The notes beneath the pieces are model-generated. The model worked only from the letters and a program-made list of their open reading frames with translations, ran no database searches and was not told where the DNA came from. This document shows, one piece after another, positions 27,626 to 36,608 of a stretch of DNA of 64,000 nucleotides. This DNA is from Myxococcales bacterium (lineage in GTDB: Bacteria > Myxococcota_A > Bradymonadia > UBA7976 > UBA1532). Every line of letters begins with the position of its first letter. The stretch's first letter is position 1. The position numbers and the translations under genes were made by a program. The stretch covers positions 60,001 through 124,000 of the forward strand of contig JACKDL010000019.1 in the NCBI GenBank assembly GCA_020633555.1, read 5' to 3'.

Positions 27626-29109
27626 TCAGCGCTGGGCGGTGGCGGGCTGCTGGCGGACCTGGCGGTAGCGCCGCAGCACGCTCTCGCGGGCCAGCTCCAT
27701 CTGGTCGTCGGGGATGTTGCGCGGCATCAACGCGATGGCGAAGCGGCGCTCGGCGGGGGCGCCGTCGCTGCCGCCGCCCACGTTCCAGCGGTAGATGAAG
27801 CGCCGGTCGGTGCGGTACGGCGCCAGCGGCTCGGCGCTGAACAGGCGCACGGTGTCGGCGAAGTCCTTCACCTGCCCGTAGAGCACGCAGGGCAGCTCCT
27901 CGCAGTCGATGTCGATGACCTGGCCCTGCTCGGCCTGCAGCGCGGCGGCGAAGGCCTCGCGCAGCTCCCGGGGGCGGTGCCGTGGGGCCATGTCGGGGAT
28001 GGGCGCCTCGGTGGCGGGGGCGGCCGAGGGGGGCGGGCCCGCCAGGGACGGCGTCGCGCTGGGGGCGGCTGAGGCCGGGGCGGACGGCGCCGCAGCGGCG
28101 ATGGGCTCCGCGGGCGGCTGGGGGGCGGGCTCGGGCTCGCGGGTGAAGAACCACACGGCCAGCCCCCCCACGAGCAGGGCGATCACGCCGCCCACGGCCA
28201 GGGCGCGGCGGGGCAGGGCGCGCGGTGCGGTCGGCTCCGTCGGCGCAGCCGGCGCGATGGGCGAGGGGGGCGGAGCCCGCCGGGCCTGGTCGGCCGTGGC
28301 CCACGCGGCCGGGGGCCCGCCCACCCGCGAGGGCAGGGCGCCGAAGCCGGCCAGCACCGCGGGATCCAGCTCGGGCTCGGGGGCGGGCGGTGGCAGCGAC
28401 TTGGGCGCTGCCTGCGTCGTCCGCCCCGCGGCCGGCGGCGGCGGGGGCTGAGGCGGGGGTGAGGGCGCCACGGCGGGCGGCCCGACTTCGGCGACGGGCG
28501 GCTGTGCCGGCGGCGCGACCTCGACGGGCGCCACGAAGGGCGGCGGCGAAGAGGGCACCGCGGCCACCGGCGCGGGGGGGGCGGCGGCGGCGCGGGGGCG
28601 ACGGCGGCCCGCGTCGGCGTGGGGGTGCGCGGCAGCGGCGGCAGCGGCCCCGTCCACACCTCGCCCGGCCTCACGGGGGGCGGCAGCGGCGCGCTGGCCG
28701 GCCGGGGCTGCGGGCGCGGCCGCTGGTGCACATCGGCCAGCAGGCGCTGGGACGCGGTGGGCTTCGGCGCCGGCGCGCGGAACAGCGCGGCGCCCAGCGA
28801 GCCGCCCGCCATCAGGTCGTCGTCCTCGGGCTCGGGGGCGACGGCCGCGGCGCCGTTGGTGATCCGCCGGATGCTCTGGTGCAGCTCCTCTTCCAGGCCC
28901 GCCGCCGTGAACAGGCCGTCATCGAGCAGGCGCCCGTCGGTGGGCGGCGCCGTGGGCGGCAGCGGGCGGCGGGCGCCGGGCAGCCGCACCCCATAACGAC
29001 CCACAAGGAACGGCAGGCCGCAACGGGCGCACGTCACCGCGATCTCGTCGGTGGCCAGCTCGACGGGGAAGTCGTAGCCGTGGCTGCAACCTGGGCATTG
29101 GATCTGCAC
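27626..29109 (-). CDS. zinc-ribbon (MJ0042-type) / Pro-rich / transmembrane protein, frameshifted
   Basis: Two overlapping frames make one gene. The first (from 29109) starts with a zinc ribbon, CPGCSHGYDFP followed by CARCGLPF, typical of the MJ0042 domain at the N terminus of myxobacterial membrane proteins, then a Pro/Ala-rich linker. At the G8 run at 28574-28581 (C8 on the coding strand) the frame must slip by one base to continue into the second frame, which keeps the same Pro-rich composition, a transmembrane helix (LAVGGVIALLVGGLAVWFF) and a C-terminal domain of about 110 residues with two Cys (DIDCEELPCVLYGQV). The join residue is near 178. Could be a sequence error, a real mutation or programmed slippage. 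Lies between recN and the CHAT operon, same strand. Confidence 0.7.
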
Positions 29110-29197
29110 GGCGGGGATTCTACCGGCGCGGCGCGCCCGGCGCGAAGGCCGGGGTCAAGGGGTTGTCGCTGGGGTCCGTGGGGCGCCCCGCTCCGGG

Positions 29198-30901
29198 TCA
29201 GAGCAGCGTGCGGCGGCCTTGGGTGAGCAGCTCGCGGGCGTTGGCGCGGGTGGCCTTGGTGATCGTCGCGCCGCCCAGCATGCGCGCAAGCTCCTCGACC
29301 CGGCCCTTCTGATCCAGGCGCGTCACCACGCTGCGGGTGCGGCCCTCGAAGGTCTCTTTGCTCACGTGCAGGTGGGCGTCGCCCATGGCCGCAATCTGCG
29401 GCAGGTGGGTGATGCACAGCGCCTGCCGCTGCTGGCTCACCGCCCGCAGCTTGGCCCCGATGGCGCCCGCGGTGGGGCCGCCCACGCCGGTGTCCACCTC
29501 GTCGAAGATGTAGACGGGCACGGGGTCGCGGGCGGCGATGACCTGCTTGACCGCCAGCATGAAGCGCGACAGCTCGCCGCCGCTGGCGATGCGCTCCAGG
29601 GGCCCCGGCGTCTCGCCCGGGTTGGCGCTGAGCCGCAGCTCCACCCGATCGGCGCCGCGGGGGCCCACATGCATGCCGCGGCCCACGTCCACGCCGGCGG
29701 TCAGGGGCGTCAGGCCCACCACCAGGGTGGCGCCGCCCATGCCCAGATCCGCCAGCTCGCGGCACACCGCGGCGGCGAGCTGGTTGCCGGCGGCCCGCCG
29801 CGCAGCCGTCAGGGTCTCGGCGGCCGCCCGCAGGCCCCGGGCCGCCTCCTTGCGCGCCTCGGTCATGCGGCGCAGCGAGTCGTCGCTGTCGCCCAGCTCG
29901 TCCAGCTCGGCGCGCATGGCCTGCATGCGCTCGATGACCTCGCCCAGGGTGGCGCCGTACTTGCGCCGCAGCCGCGAGAACAGGGTGAGCCGGGCCTCCA
30001 CCTGCTCCAGGCGCTCGGGCTCGGCGTCCAGGTCGCGCCCGTAGTGGCCCAGGGTGCGGCCGGCGTCCTCGGCGATGGCCAGGGCGCTCTGCAGGTCGTC
30101 GATGAGCGGCTTCAGGCTGTCGTCGTAGCGGGCCAGCAGCTCCACCGAGTCGATGGCCTTCTGCAGCCGCTCGGCGGCGGCGCCCTTGGCGGTGTACAGC
30201 TCGTGCTCCACCCGGGCGGCGGCCTCGCGCAGGCGCTCGGCGTTGCGCAGCCGCTCGCCCTCCTGCTCCAGGGTGTCCTCTTCCTCGGGGTCGCTCAGCT
30301 CGGCCTGCTCCAGCTCGTCGAGCTGGAAGCGCAGGAAGGCCTCGCGCTCGGCGCGGTCGCGCTGCCGGGCCTGCAGATCGGCGATGCGGGCGTCCAGCGA
30401 GGCCACCTGCTGGTGCGCCTGGGCCACGGCCTCGCGGGGGGCGTTCAGCCCACCCACGCGGTCCAGCAGATCCAGGTGGGTGTCGGCCTTCAGCAGGCTG
30501 TAGTGCTCGTGCTGACCCGAGATGTCCACCAGGCCCTCGGTGACGCGGCCCAGCATGGCCAGGGTGGCCAGGGTGCCGTTCAGCCAGGCCCGGCTGCGGC
30601 CGCTGCTGGTCACCACCCGGCGCACCACCAGCTCGCCCTCGTGCTCGATGCCCGCCTCGGTCAGGCGCGCGGCCACCTCGGGGGCCTTGCGCAGGTCGAA
30701 CAGCGCCTGCACCTGCGCCTGCTCGGCGCCCGTGCGCACCACCTCGGCCCGGGCGCGGTCGCCCAGCACCAGGCCCAGCGCGTTGATGAGCACCGACTTG
30801 CCGGCGCCGGTCTCGCCGGTGATCACCGTCAGCCCGCTGTCGAGCTCCAGGTCCAGCGCCTCGATGATGGCCACGTCGCGGATGGAGAGTGCCTGCAGCA
30901 T
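29198..30901 (-). CDS. recN: DNA repair protein RecN
   Basis: A 567-residue SMC-like ATPase for double-strand break repair. Walker A is GETGAGKS (29-36); the N-terminal half-domain includes LVDISGQHEHYSLL, the RecN-specific Q-loop region; a central coiled coil spans about 150-350; the C-terminal half has the signature ASGGELSRFMLAVK and Walker B YIFDEVDTGVGG followed by a His switch CITHLPQIAA. Length is normal. The start is ATG (MLQALSIRD); the longer frame adds a non-conserved Gly/Arg leader. It is divergent from the amylase lipoprotein gene, 104 bp apart, and probably the first gene of a minus-strand run including the zinc-ribbon gene 88 nt downstream. Confidence 0.96.
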   Translation of the reverse strand: MLQALSIRDVAIIEALDLELDSGLTVITGETGAGKSVLINALGLVLGDRARAEVVRTGAEQAQVQALFDLRKAPEVAARLTEAGIEHEGELVVRRVVTSSGRSRAWLNGTLATLAMLGRVTEGLVDISGQHEHYSLLKADTHLDLLDRVGGLNAPREAVAQAHQQVASLDARIADLQARQRDRAEREAFLRFQLDELEQAELSDPEEEDTLEQEGERLRNAERLREAAARVEHELYTAKGAAAERLQKAIDSVELLARYDDSLKPLIDDLQSALAIAEDAGRTLGHYGRDLDAEPERLEQVEARLTLFSRLRRKYGATLGEVIERMQAMRAELDELGDSDDSLRRMTEARKEAARGLRAAAETLTAARRAAGNQLAAAVCRELADLGMGGATLVVGLTPLTAGVDVGRGMHVGPRGADRVELRLSANPGETPGPLERIASGGELSRFMLAVKQVIAARDPVPVYIFDEVDTGVGGPTAGAIGAKLRAVSQQRQALCITHLPQIAAMGDAHLHVSKETFEGRTRSVVTRLDQKGRVEELARMLGGATITKATRANARELLTQGRRTLL

Positions 30902-31005
30902 GGCGGGCCTTGTGCCACGGCCCGCGCCCCCTCTCAAGCGGTTCGTGGAAAACCCCGAAGGGGGCCGTTAACTTGTGCGGTCAACCACCGGGGAGGCGTT
31001 TGTCC

Positions 31006-33690
31006 ATGAGGTTGTGGACGGTTCTGTTGGGGGCGGCGCTCGCGCTGTCCGGGTGCCTGGACGGCGACGACGGCGGCGGCGCGACGCCCCAGCGCGACAT
31101 GTTCGTGGGCGGCGGCGGGCAAGGCGGCGCGGGCGGCGCCGGCGGCGGCGCGGGCGGCGCGGGTGGGGAGGGCGGCGGGGCCGTCGAGGACGCTTGCCCT
31201 CGCCCCTTCGTGTACCGCCACCGGGGCGCCACGGCCGCCACCGAGGTGCGCCTGGCCGGTGAGTTCGAGCGGCCCGCCTGGTCGGGCGCCATCGTCCTCG
31301 AAGACGCCGACGGCGACGGCTTCTGGACCACCCAGGTGGACGTGGCCCCCGGCCGCTACCAGTACAAGTTCATCGTGGACGGCACGTGGATCGCCGATCC
31401 CGACAACGGCGACCGGGTGCCCGACGGCGAGGGCGGCCAGAACACCGTGGCCGAGCAGGTGTGCCCCTTCACGCCCGAGTGCCTGAGCGACGGCGACTGC
31501 GCCGAGCCCTTCCCGCTGTGCCGAAACCTGACCTGCGTGGACGCCAACCCGTGCTTCTGCGCCGAGGGCGAGGTCTGCGACGCCTCGGGCGCCTGCATCG
31601 CCGAGCCCGAGTGCACCGAGGACGCCGACTGCGAGGCGCCCCTGGTGTGCCGCGACTTCGCCTGCGCCCCCGAGTGCCTGGGCGACGAGGACTGCGGCGA
31701 GGGCGAGCAGTGCCTGGACCTGCAGTGCGTGGCGCCCGAGTGCGAGACCTGGGTGGAGTGCGACGCCTTCGCGGAGTCGTGCGTGAGCGCGCAGTGCGTC
31801 GAGAAGGTGTGCGCGGATCACATCTTCACCTACGACCCGCAGGGCGCCACCCATGACCAGGTGTACCTGGCCGGCAGCTTCACCAACTGGCAGGACAACT
31901 GGATCCCCATGACCTGGCTGGCGGACCGCGGCGTGTGGTTCGCCCGCACCGCCCTGGCCAACGACAGCTACCAGTACAAGTTCGTGCTGGTCACCGGCGG
32001 CAACCAGCAGTGGGTGGCCGATCCCAGCAACCCCGACAGCGCCGATGACGGCTTCGGCGGCCGCAACTCGGTGCTCACCGTGCTGTGCGACGACGAGCCC
32101 GGCCCCGGGCCGTCCATGTGCGGCGAGGTGGCCGAGTTCGATTGGCGCGATGCGGTGATGTACTTCGCCATGGTCGACCGCTTCCACGACAGCGACGGGC
32201 AGCGCGACATCGTGCAGGGCGTCACCGACGGCCCCGCCGATGGCCCCAGCGGGCAGTACATGGGCGGCGACATCCGCGGCCTGACCGCCAAGATCGACTA
32301 CCTGACCAACCTGGGCGTGAGCGCCATCTGGATCACCGCGCCCTTCGAGAACCGCAACTCGGCGGGCGCCGCCATCGACCCGGGCAGCGACCCCCACACC
32401 TACAGCGGCTACCACGGCTACTGGCCCTCGCCCGCCAACGTGGACTACGCCGATCCCGACAACCCCAGCCCCACGCCGCAGGTGGAGAGCCGCATCGGCA
32501 CGGCGGCGGATCTGCAGGCGTTCGTGGACGCCAGCCACGCGGCCGGCGTGAAGGTGTTGTTCGACTACGTGATGAACCACGTGGACGTCGAGAGCGGGCT
32601 GTACCAGGCCCATAACGACTGGTTCGCCCGGCGCGACGGCCGCTTCGCGCTGTGCGGCCCCGAGAACCTGTGGGACGACCCCTTCTGGGGCACCCGCTGC
32701 GCCTTCACCGACTACCTGCCGCCCTTTGACTTCGACAACGCTGCGGCCCGGGCCTGGAGCGTGAACGACGCCCTGTGGTGGGCCACCCACTTCGGCATCG
32801 ACGGCTACCGGCTGGACGCCATCAAGCACGTGTCGCTGCAGTGGCTGCGCGACCTGCGCGACGCCCTGGACGCGCGCATCCCCGATCCCGCGGGCGGCCG
32901 CTTCTACCTGGTGGGCGAGACCTTCGCCTACGACAACCGCGACCTGCTGCGCAGCTTCGTCGACCCCGCCGAGCTGCTCGATGGGCAGTTCGACTTCCCG
33001 TTCAAGGCGCGCATCTGCGAGGCCGTGTTCACGCCGGGCGGCAACCTGGGCGCCTTCGCCGGCTGGATGGGCGGCAACGACAGCTTCTATGGCCCCGGCT
33101 CGCTCATGACCACCTGGATCGGCAACCACGACATCCCGCGGCCGATCCACTTCGCCAGCCGCCAGATCGGCAACTGCCGGCAGGGCAGCGACCCCGGCAA
33201 CGGCTGGAACCAGCAGAGCCACGGCCAGCCCCAGGACGCCGCGCCCTACGAGCGCCTGGGGGTGGTGTTCGCCATCATGATGACCAACCCCGGCATCCCG
33301 CTGATCTACTACGGCGACGAGATCGGGCTGGCGGGCGGCGGCGACCCCGACAACCGGCGGATGATGGTGTGGGACGACGCCGACCTGAACGCCCATCAGA
33401 TCGCCCTGCGCGAGAAGGTGGCGAAGCTGGGGCGCATCCGCACCGAGAACAAGGTGCTGGGCCGGGGCCGGCGGCTGACGCTGGACTCGGGCAACGACCA
33501 CTGGGTGTTCCGCATGACCGGCTGCGGCGACGCCTCGCCCGACATCACGGTGGCCATCAACAAGGGCGACGGCCCCGCCACGGTGAACATCCCCGCGGGC
33601 GCCTACACCGACCTGATGAACGACGCGGCGGTGCAGGGCGGCCAGACCCAGGTCCCCCCCCGCGGCTTCTTGATCCTGCGCCGCGACTAG
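31006..33690 (+). CDS. GH13 alpha-amylase-type lipoprotein with two CBM48-like domains
   Basis: An 894-residue predicted lipoprotein: lipobox LSGC (Cys about 17), Gly-Ala linker, a first CBM48/AMPK-like glycogen-binding domain (EVRLAGEF, YQYKFIVDG), a Cys-rich module of about 110 residues, a second CBM48-like domain (QVYLAGSFTNWQDN, YQYKFVLV), then a GH13 barrel. Catalytic motifs are present: DYVMNH (motif I), GYRLDAIKHV with the nucleophile Asp near residue 603, VGETF with the acid/base Glu near 638, and GNHDIPR with the third carboxylate near 708. A C-terminal beta domain follows. It should cleave alpha-glucans at the cell surface. Start ATG with GGGAGG upstream; TAACTT at 30969-30974 is a possible -10. 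Confidence 0.92.
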   Translation: MRLWTVLLGAALALSGCLDGDDGGGATPQRDMFVGGGGQGGAGGAGGGAGGAGGEGGGAVEDACPRPFVYRHRGATAATEVRLAGEFERPAWSGAIVLEDADGDGFWTTQVDVAPGRYQYKFIVDGTWIADPDNGDRVPDGEGGQNTVAEQVCPFTPECLSDGDCAEPFPLCRNLTCVDANPCFCAEGEVCDASGACIAEPECTEDADCEAPLVCRDFACAPECLGDEDCGEGEQCLDLQCVAPECETWVECDAFAESCVSAQCVEKVCADHIFTYDPQGATHDQVYLAGSFTNWQDNWIPMTWLADRGVWFARTALANDSYQYKFVLVTGGNQQWVADPSNPDSADDGFGGRNSVLTVLCDDEPGPGPSMCGEVAEFDWRDAVMYFAMVDRFHDSDGQRDIVQGVTDGPADGPSGQYMGGDIRGLTAKIDYLTNLGVSAIWITAPFENRNSAGAAIDPGSDPHTYSGYHGYWPSPANVDYADPDNPSPTPQVESRIGTAADLQAFVDASHAAGVKVLFDYVMNHVDVESGLYQAHNDWFARRDGRFALCGPENLWDDPFWGTRCAFTDYLPPFDFDNAAARAWSVNDALWWATHFGIDGYRLDAIKHVSLQWLRDLRDALDARIPDPAGGRFYLVGETFAYDNRDLLRSFVDPAELLDGQFDFPFKARICEAVFTPGGNLGAFAGWMGGNDSFYGPGSLMTTWIGNHDIPRPIHFASRQIGNCRQGSDPGNGWNQQSHGQPQDAAPYERLGVVFAIMMTNPGIPLIYYGDEIGLAGGGDPDNRRMMVWDDADLNAHQIALREKVAKLGRIRTENKVLGRGRRLTLDSGNDHWVFRMTGCGDASPDITVAINKGDGPATVNIPAGAYTDLMNDAAVQGGQTQVPPRGFLILRRD

Positions 33691-33730
33691 CCTGGCCCGC
33701 CGCCAAGCCCCCGCTGCACCGCTGGGGCGT

Positions 33731-33802
33731 GGCAACCCGGCCACCCCCCGTGCATCCTCCGAGCGCACCCGCCGCCCGGAGGCCCATGACCTCCTTCCTT
33801 GC
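33731..33802 (+). repeat. decayed copy of the 5' region of the gene at 36609
   Basis: About 72 bp match 36553-36626 with only a few differences, covering the untranslated leader, the GGAGG site and the ATG (here at 33786 in CCCATGACC). In this copy the frame runs only Met-Thr-Ser-Phe-Leu-Ala-Arg before a TGA. It is a relic of a duplicated gene start and not a functional gene. Confidence 0.8.
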
Positions 33803-34008
33803 AAGGTGACTGGCCGCCTGCGCTCGGCGACGCCGAGTGATCCGGGTGCGGGTTCGGCCGGCGATCGAGGGGGGCGACGAAGGCAAGCCAGCCCGCCTCA
33901 TCCTGCGTACCACGTACGGACGCAACCCCATCCGCTCACTCCGCAAGGGCCATTTCAACCTGGATGATGGCCTGCCAACAGAGGGTCTACGGGCTTCCCC
34001 GGGTCCTG
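33803..34008. other. intergenic stretch without recognised features
   Basis: Together with the relic before it, this forms a gap of 318 bp with no gene. Short frames exist on both strands (for example 33837-34082 plus) but they have no start signal or recognisable protein. I see no terminator, repeat or RNA gene here beyond the relic; base composition shifts toward A/T near its end. Confidence 0.5.
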
Positions 34009-34833
34009 CTAGAGGGACTGTAGCCGTCCGAACGCCCTGCGTAGGAGGCGCACAGAAGTGTACTCTCGGATCCGTCCATTGACCGAGGTTATGGGGTTGG
34101 TTGCCAGAATGTCGTTCCAAATGCCGCTGGGTGCCGGAATGTTTGAGACTCGTGCATCTCCGTGAGCCCTTAGCGCAAAGAGCATAGACATCGCCACCGC
34201 GTTGTCAGTCGATGCATTTGTCGCGAGGGCGTAGGCAGCGTCAGCAAAGGGAGGCTCCAGTAGATCAAACATTGAGGATACGGGGCATCGATTGGAAACG
34301 AGTGCCGCCATCTCCGCCTCGAGGGGTGGCCGGGACTCCGGTAGGCAGGTCAGGGCTGCGCATAGCCCACCACATGCCATTTTCCGAACAAACTCAGAGG
34401 TCCCTCGCGCATCAAACCATGCGTCGATCGATGGGCTGCTTTCACCCTGCCTCAAGACAAACGCGACAGTCACGCCCGCAGCGCCATGCGCAGCAATCAA
34501 GCCAGCGACAGAACCTTCGGACACCACTTGGCCGCGCTGCTCGTGCAAGGAGCGAAACGCGGCCTCCAGGGGGGTCAGGGAACGCCCGGAGGGTTCGGGC
34601 AGCACACTCATGGCGGTGGCGGGGTAGTGAAGAGTGGCGGTTAGGTAGTAGCGCAGAGCAGAGTCTTCACAGTTGGCGACTGCCTGCTGCTCAGCAGCTG
34701 TGAGCTGGTGAGCAGTGCTGAAAACGGCCACGTTGTACTCGTCGGTGCAAAAGGCCGGCAAGGCGGGCTGGTATCCCGAGACGGACGATGCACTGAATGC
34801 GACCAGGGGCAGAAGAAGGCTAGCGAGACGCAT
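34009..34833 (-). CDS. exported protein, member of a local paralogous pair
   Basis: A 274-residue exported protein with signal peptide MRLASLLLPLVAFSASSVSG and a mature helical domain with several Cys (AFCTDEYNV, VANCEDSAL, MACGGLCAALTC, NRCPVSSM). Relative to 282-residue gene at 35551-36399 it shares order and motifs: C...EY followed by an E/Q-rich helix and YY, a SVAxxxxxHGxxGV segment, and AYALATN versus AYTLATS. No family recognised. Codon use has more A/T at third positions than neighbours. GGGGG is 8 nt before the ATG. The upstream truncated ORF overlaps its first 14 bases. Likely accessory and recently acquired; could be an antagonistic or surface effector but nothing proves it. Confidence 0.6.
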   Translation of the reverse strand: MRLASLLLPLVAFSASSVSGYQPALPAFCTDEYNVAVFSTAHQLTAAEQQAVANCEDSALRYYLTATLHYPATAMSVLPEPSGRSLTPLEAAFRSLHEQRGQVVSEGSVAGLIAAHGAAGVTVAFVLRQGESSPSIDAWFDARGTSEFVRKMACGGLCAALTCLPESRPPLEAEMAALVSNRCPVSSMFDLLEPPFADAAYALATNASTDNAVAMSMLFALRAHGDARVSNIPAPSGIWNDILATNPITSVNGRIREYTSVRLLRRAFGRLQSL

Positions 34834-35158
34834 GGTTGTAACCCCCACAGGACCAGTTTCGTCGGAAGTGCTGCGGCGTCGACCAATCCAGGAGTTGCCC
34901 CGCAACGATGTTCGGGTAGGCTTCCGCGTCCAACTCAAACGGGTCATCGTGGTTCTCCAGCCAGTTCGGGAGGCTGTCACCGTCCTCGTCGAATAGCTCG
35001 GCTGCCATCTCTCGGACTCTCCAGCCAAGGGAGCCAGAAACCTCTCCACCAGGCAGCAGTCCGTCGAAGTTCACGGGGAGGCCAGCAACCGCTCCGCCCT
35101 GGCAGTCCCAGCCCCGAACGTGTCGACCGAGTTGAACTCGCGGCCCCGTCTGGTTCAC
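34820..35158 (-). pseudogene. C-terminal remnant of a protein with a calcium-binding-like repeat
   Basis: An open stretch of 112 codons from a GTG at 35158 to the TAG at 34820. It looks coding: GWDCQGGAVAGLPVNFDGL, then FDEDGDSLPNWLENHDD, which resembles a thrombospondin type-3 or EF-hand-like Asp loop, and a Trp/Cys-containing C terminus. Upstream the frame runs into repeated sequence unrelated to it (the relic at 35291-35403), and no ribosome site or signal peptide precedes it, so the N terminus seems lost. It overlaps the next gene by 14 nt, implying an original operon with the exported protein downstream. Confidence 0.45.
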
Positions 35159-35258
35159 GGGTGTGCGTAGAAGTTCGTGTCCCCCCAACGCGCTGGATAT
35201 CGCGCCCTCCTCAACGGAATCTCTGCTTGTGCGGCGCTGGTGTGGCAGTCCTGTTGTT

Positions 35259-35479
35259 CTCCCGAAAACGGCCCGGCACGAATCCCTGCCGCCCGGGGCT
35301 GCGCCTGCGCCCGAGGCGGGCCCCGTGCCGCCCGCCAGCGCCGGCCGCAAGGTGGCCGCGGGCGCGGGGGCCGTGATCCCCGGGCCGGTGGTGCGCGGCG
35401 CCGCCATTCGCCTGGCCCCGCACGCGTCGAGCAGGTGGGCACAGGGCGCGGCTCCCGAAAACGGCCCGGCACAAATCCC
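35259..35479 (+). repeat. pair of 28-bp direct repeats flanking a relic gene fragment
   Basis: The word CTCCCGAAAACGGCCCGGCAC followed by a near-identical tail (total 28 bp, 27 identical) lies at 35259-35286 and again at 35452-35479. Between them is the 113-bp relic of the gene at 36609. This may be a duplication footprint, a recombination junction or two copies of a small repeat family; I saw no third copy in the window. Confidence 0.7.
35291..35403 (+). repeat. decayed copy of codons about 17-54 of the gene at 36609
   Basis: About 113 bp match 36659-36771 with roughly seven differences, covering the end of the signal peptide and the start of the mature protein (AAGAGAVIPG region). The reading frame here is not joined to a start or a barrel domain, so this is a relic. 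It lies between the two 28-bp direct repeats. Confidence 0.8.
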
Positions 35480-35550
35480 GCCGCTGCGGTTGACGGTTGG
35501 CCAAGCCGTCTTGGCCCGACGTCCACCAGTGCAAGCCATCGACCATCTCG

Positions 35551-36399
35551 TCACCAAGGTCGCATACCCAACGCTGCGAGGTAGGAGCCTGCAACAGTGA
35601 GATGAAGGTCGATCCTGCCTGCCTCAAACGGACGAAATCCAACGTCCGGTGGAAGTCCCATATGCAGAGGTAGGGACGAATCCAGCAACAGCAGGTCGTT
35701 GCGACGCAGGTCCCCCCTGCGATCCAAGGCAGCGAAGACCGCCTGTCTCACTTCGCTCGACGTCGCATTACCGGCACTCCAACCGCTTGTCGCCAAGGTG
35801 TATGCGTGTCCCAATTCCCAGTCGCTGGCCTCGACCAGCCAAGTTACTACGTTTGTTCGAGATGTTCCGGCGAAGCCCAGCACGTATTCCACTGCCAACT
35901 GACCTGAGCCGCCAACAGAAGAGTGGAAGAGGTAGTAGCTGCAAGGGGCACAGCGACGGACTGACCCGAAGTCGGTGCGATAGATTGCCGCAGGCTCGCC
36001 CATGAGTGGAGCCGAAGCCAGAACTCCGTACTTGCCGTGGCTGTCTACGACTGTGGCTACGCTGGATTGCGAAAGCGGCCCGACGTTGAAGGCTGAGGCC
36101 AGGATGGCCCGAAAAGCAACATCGATTTCGTGGCTACCCTGCAAGACTTCACGACGTGTGCCCGGGTCCATGCGCAACATCTCTACGACTCGCCGATAGT
36201 ACTCGACCCGCGCAACCAGGCAGGTCTCCACAAGCGAACGCTCCTGGGAGTGCAGCTGCCTGTCCGAGACCTGCCTTGCGAGAACATATGCTTCGCGGCA
36301 ACCGCCGTAGTCAGAAGTCCAAGTATTGGGAGTGCTTAGGCCGCCGAGAAGTGGCAGGACCAGCAACAGGGTGGTTCGCGCCAGGTGCATATTGAGCAT
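35551..36399 (-). CDS. exported protein, second member of the local paralogous pair
   Basis: A 282-residue exported protein (signal peptide MLNMHLARTTLLLVLPLLGG). Mature part: GGCREAYVLARQVSD, a Cys/Glu-rich helix ending EYYRRVVEML, DSHGKYGVLASAPL, a CAPCSYYLF Cys pair and AYTLATSGWSAGNATSSEV. These align in order with the 274-residue protein at 34009-34833, so the two are distant paralogues (my alignment by eye). The ATG at 36399 has an ideal AGGAGG at 6 nt; the longer frame does not. Composition is more A/T-rich than the flanking chromosome. Function unknown. It is divergent from the envelope gene at 36609. Confidence 0.62.
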   Translation of the reverse strand: MLNMHLARTTLLLVLPLLGGLSTPNTWTSDYGGCREAYVLARQVSDRQLHSQERSLVETCLVARVEYYRRVVEMLRMDPGTRREVLQGSHEIDVAFRAILASAFNVGPLSQSSVATVVDSHGKYGVLASAPLMGEPAAIYRTDFGSVRRCAPCSYYLFHSSVGGSGQLAVEYVLGFAGTSRTNVVTWLVEASDWELGHAYTLATSGWSAGNATSSEVRQAVFAALDRRGDLRRNDLLLLDSSLPLHMGLPPDVGFRPFEAGRIDLHLTVAGSYLAALGMRPW

Positions 36400-36608
36400 G
36401 CTTGCCTCCTGGATTGCTCCAGTCAATCCAAGCGATGTCTGCCGCGTGAAGCCGTCCACGCACGGCGGTGCGCAGGTAGGTGATGTCCCAACTCCAGCCC
36501 TGCGCCGCGAGTCGCCTGGCCCACACGCATCGACCTTGGGCGTGCAGGGCCTGGCAACCCGGCCGCGCCCCGCGCATCCTCCGAGCGCACCCCACCGCCC
36601 GGAGGCCC

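Noticed and set aside
27626..28657. Separate 343-residue gene beginning at 28657
   Set aside because: Its first residues are an Ala/Arg shadow of the upstream gene; the frame becomes protein-like only after the C8 run, so it is the second half of one gene.
33837..34082. 81-codon plus-strand ORF
   Set aside because: No ribosome site, no recognisable fold, and it overlaps the end of a better-supported minus-strand gene.
35163..35600. 145-codon plus-strand ORF across the relic and direct repeats
   Set aside because: It is assembled from pieces of duplicated sequence and has no start signal or continuous protein similarity.
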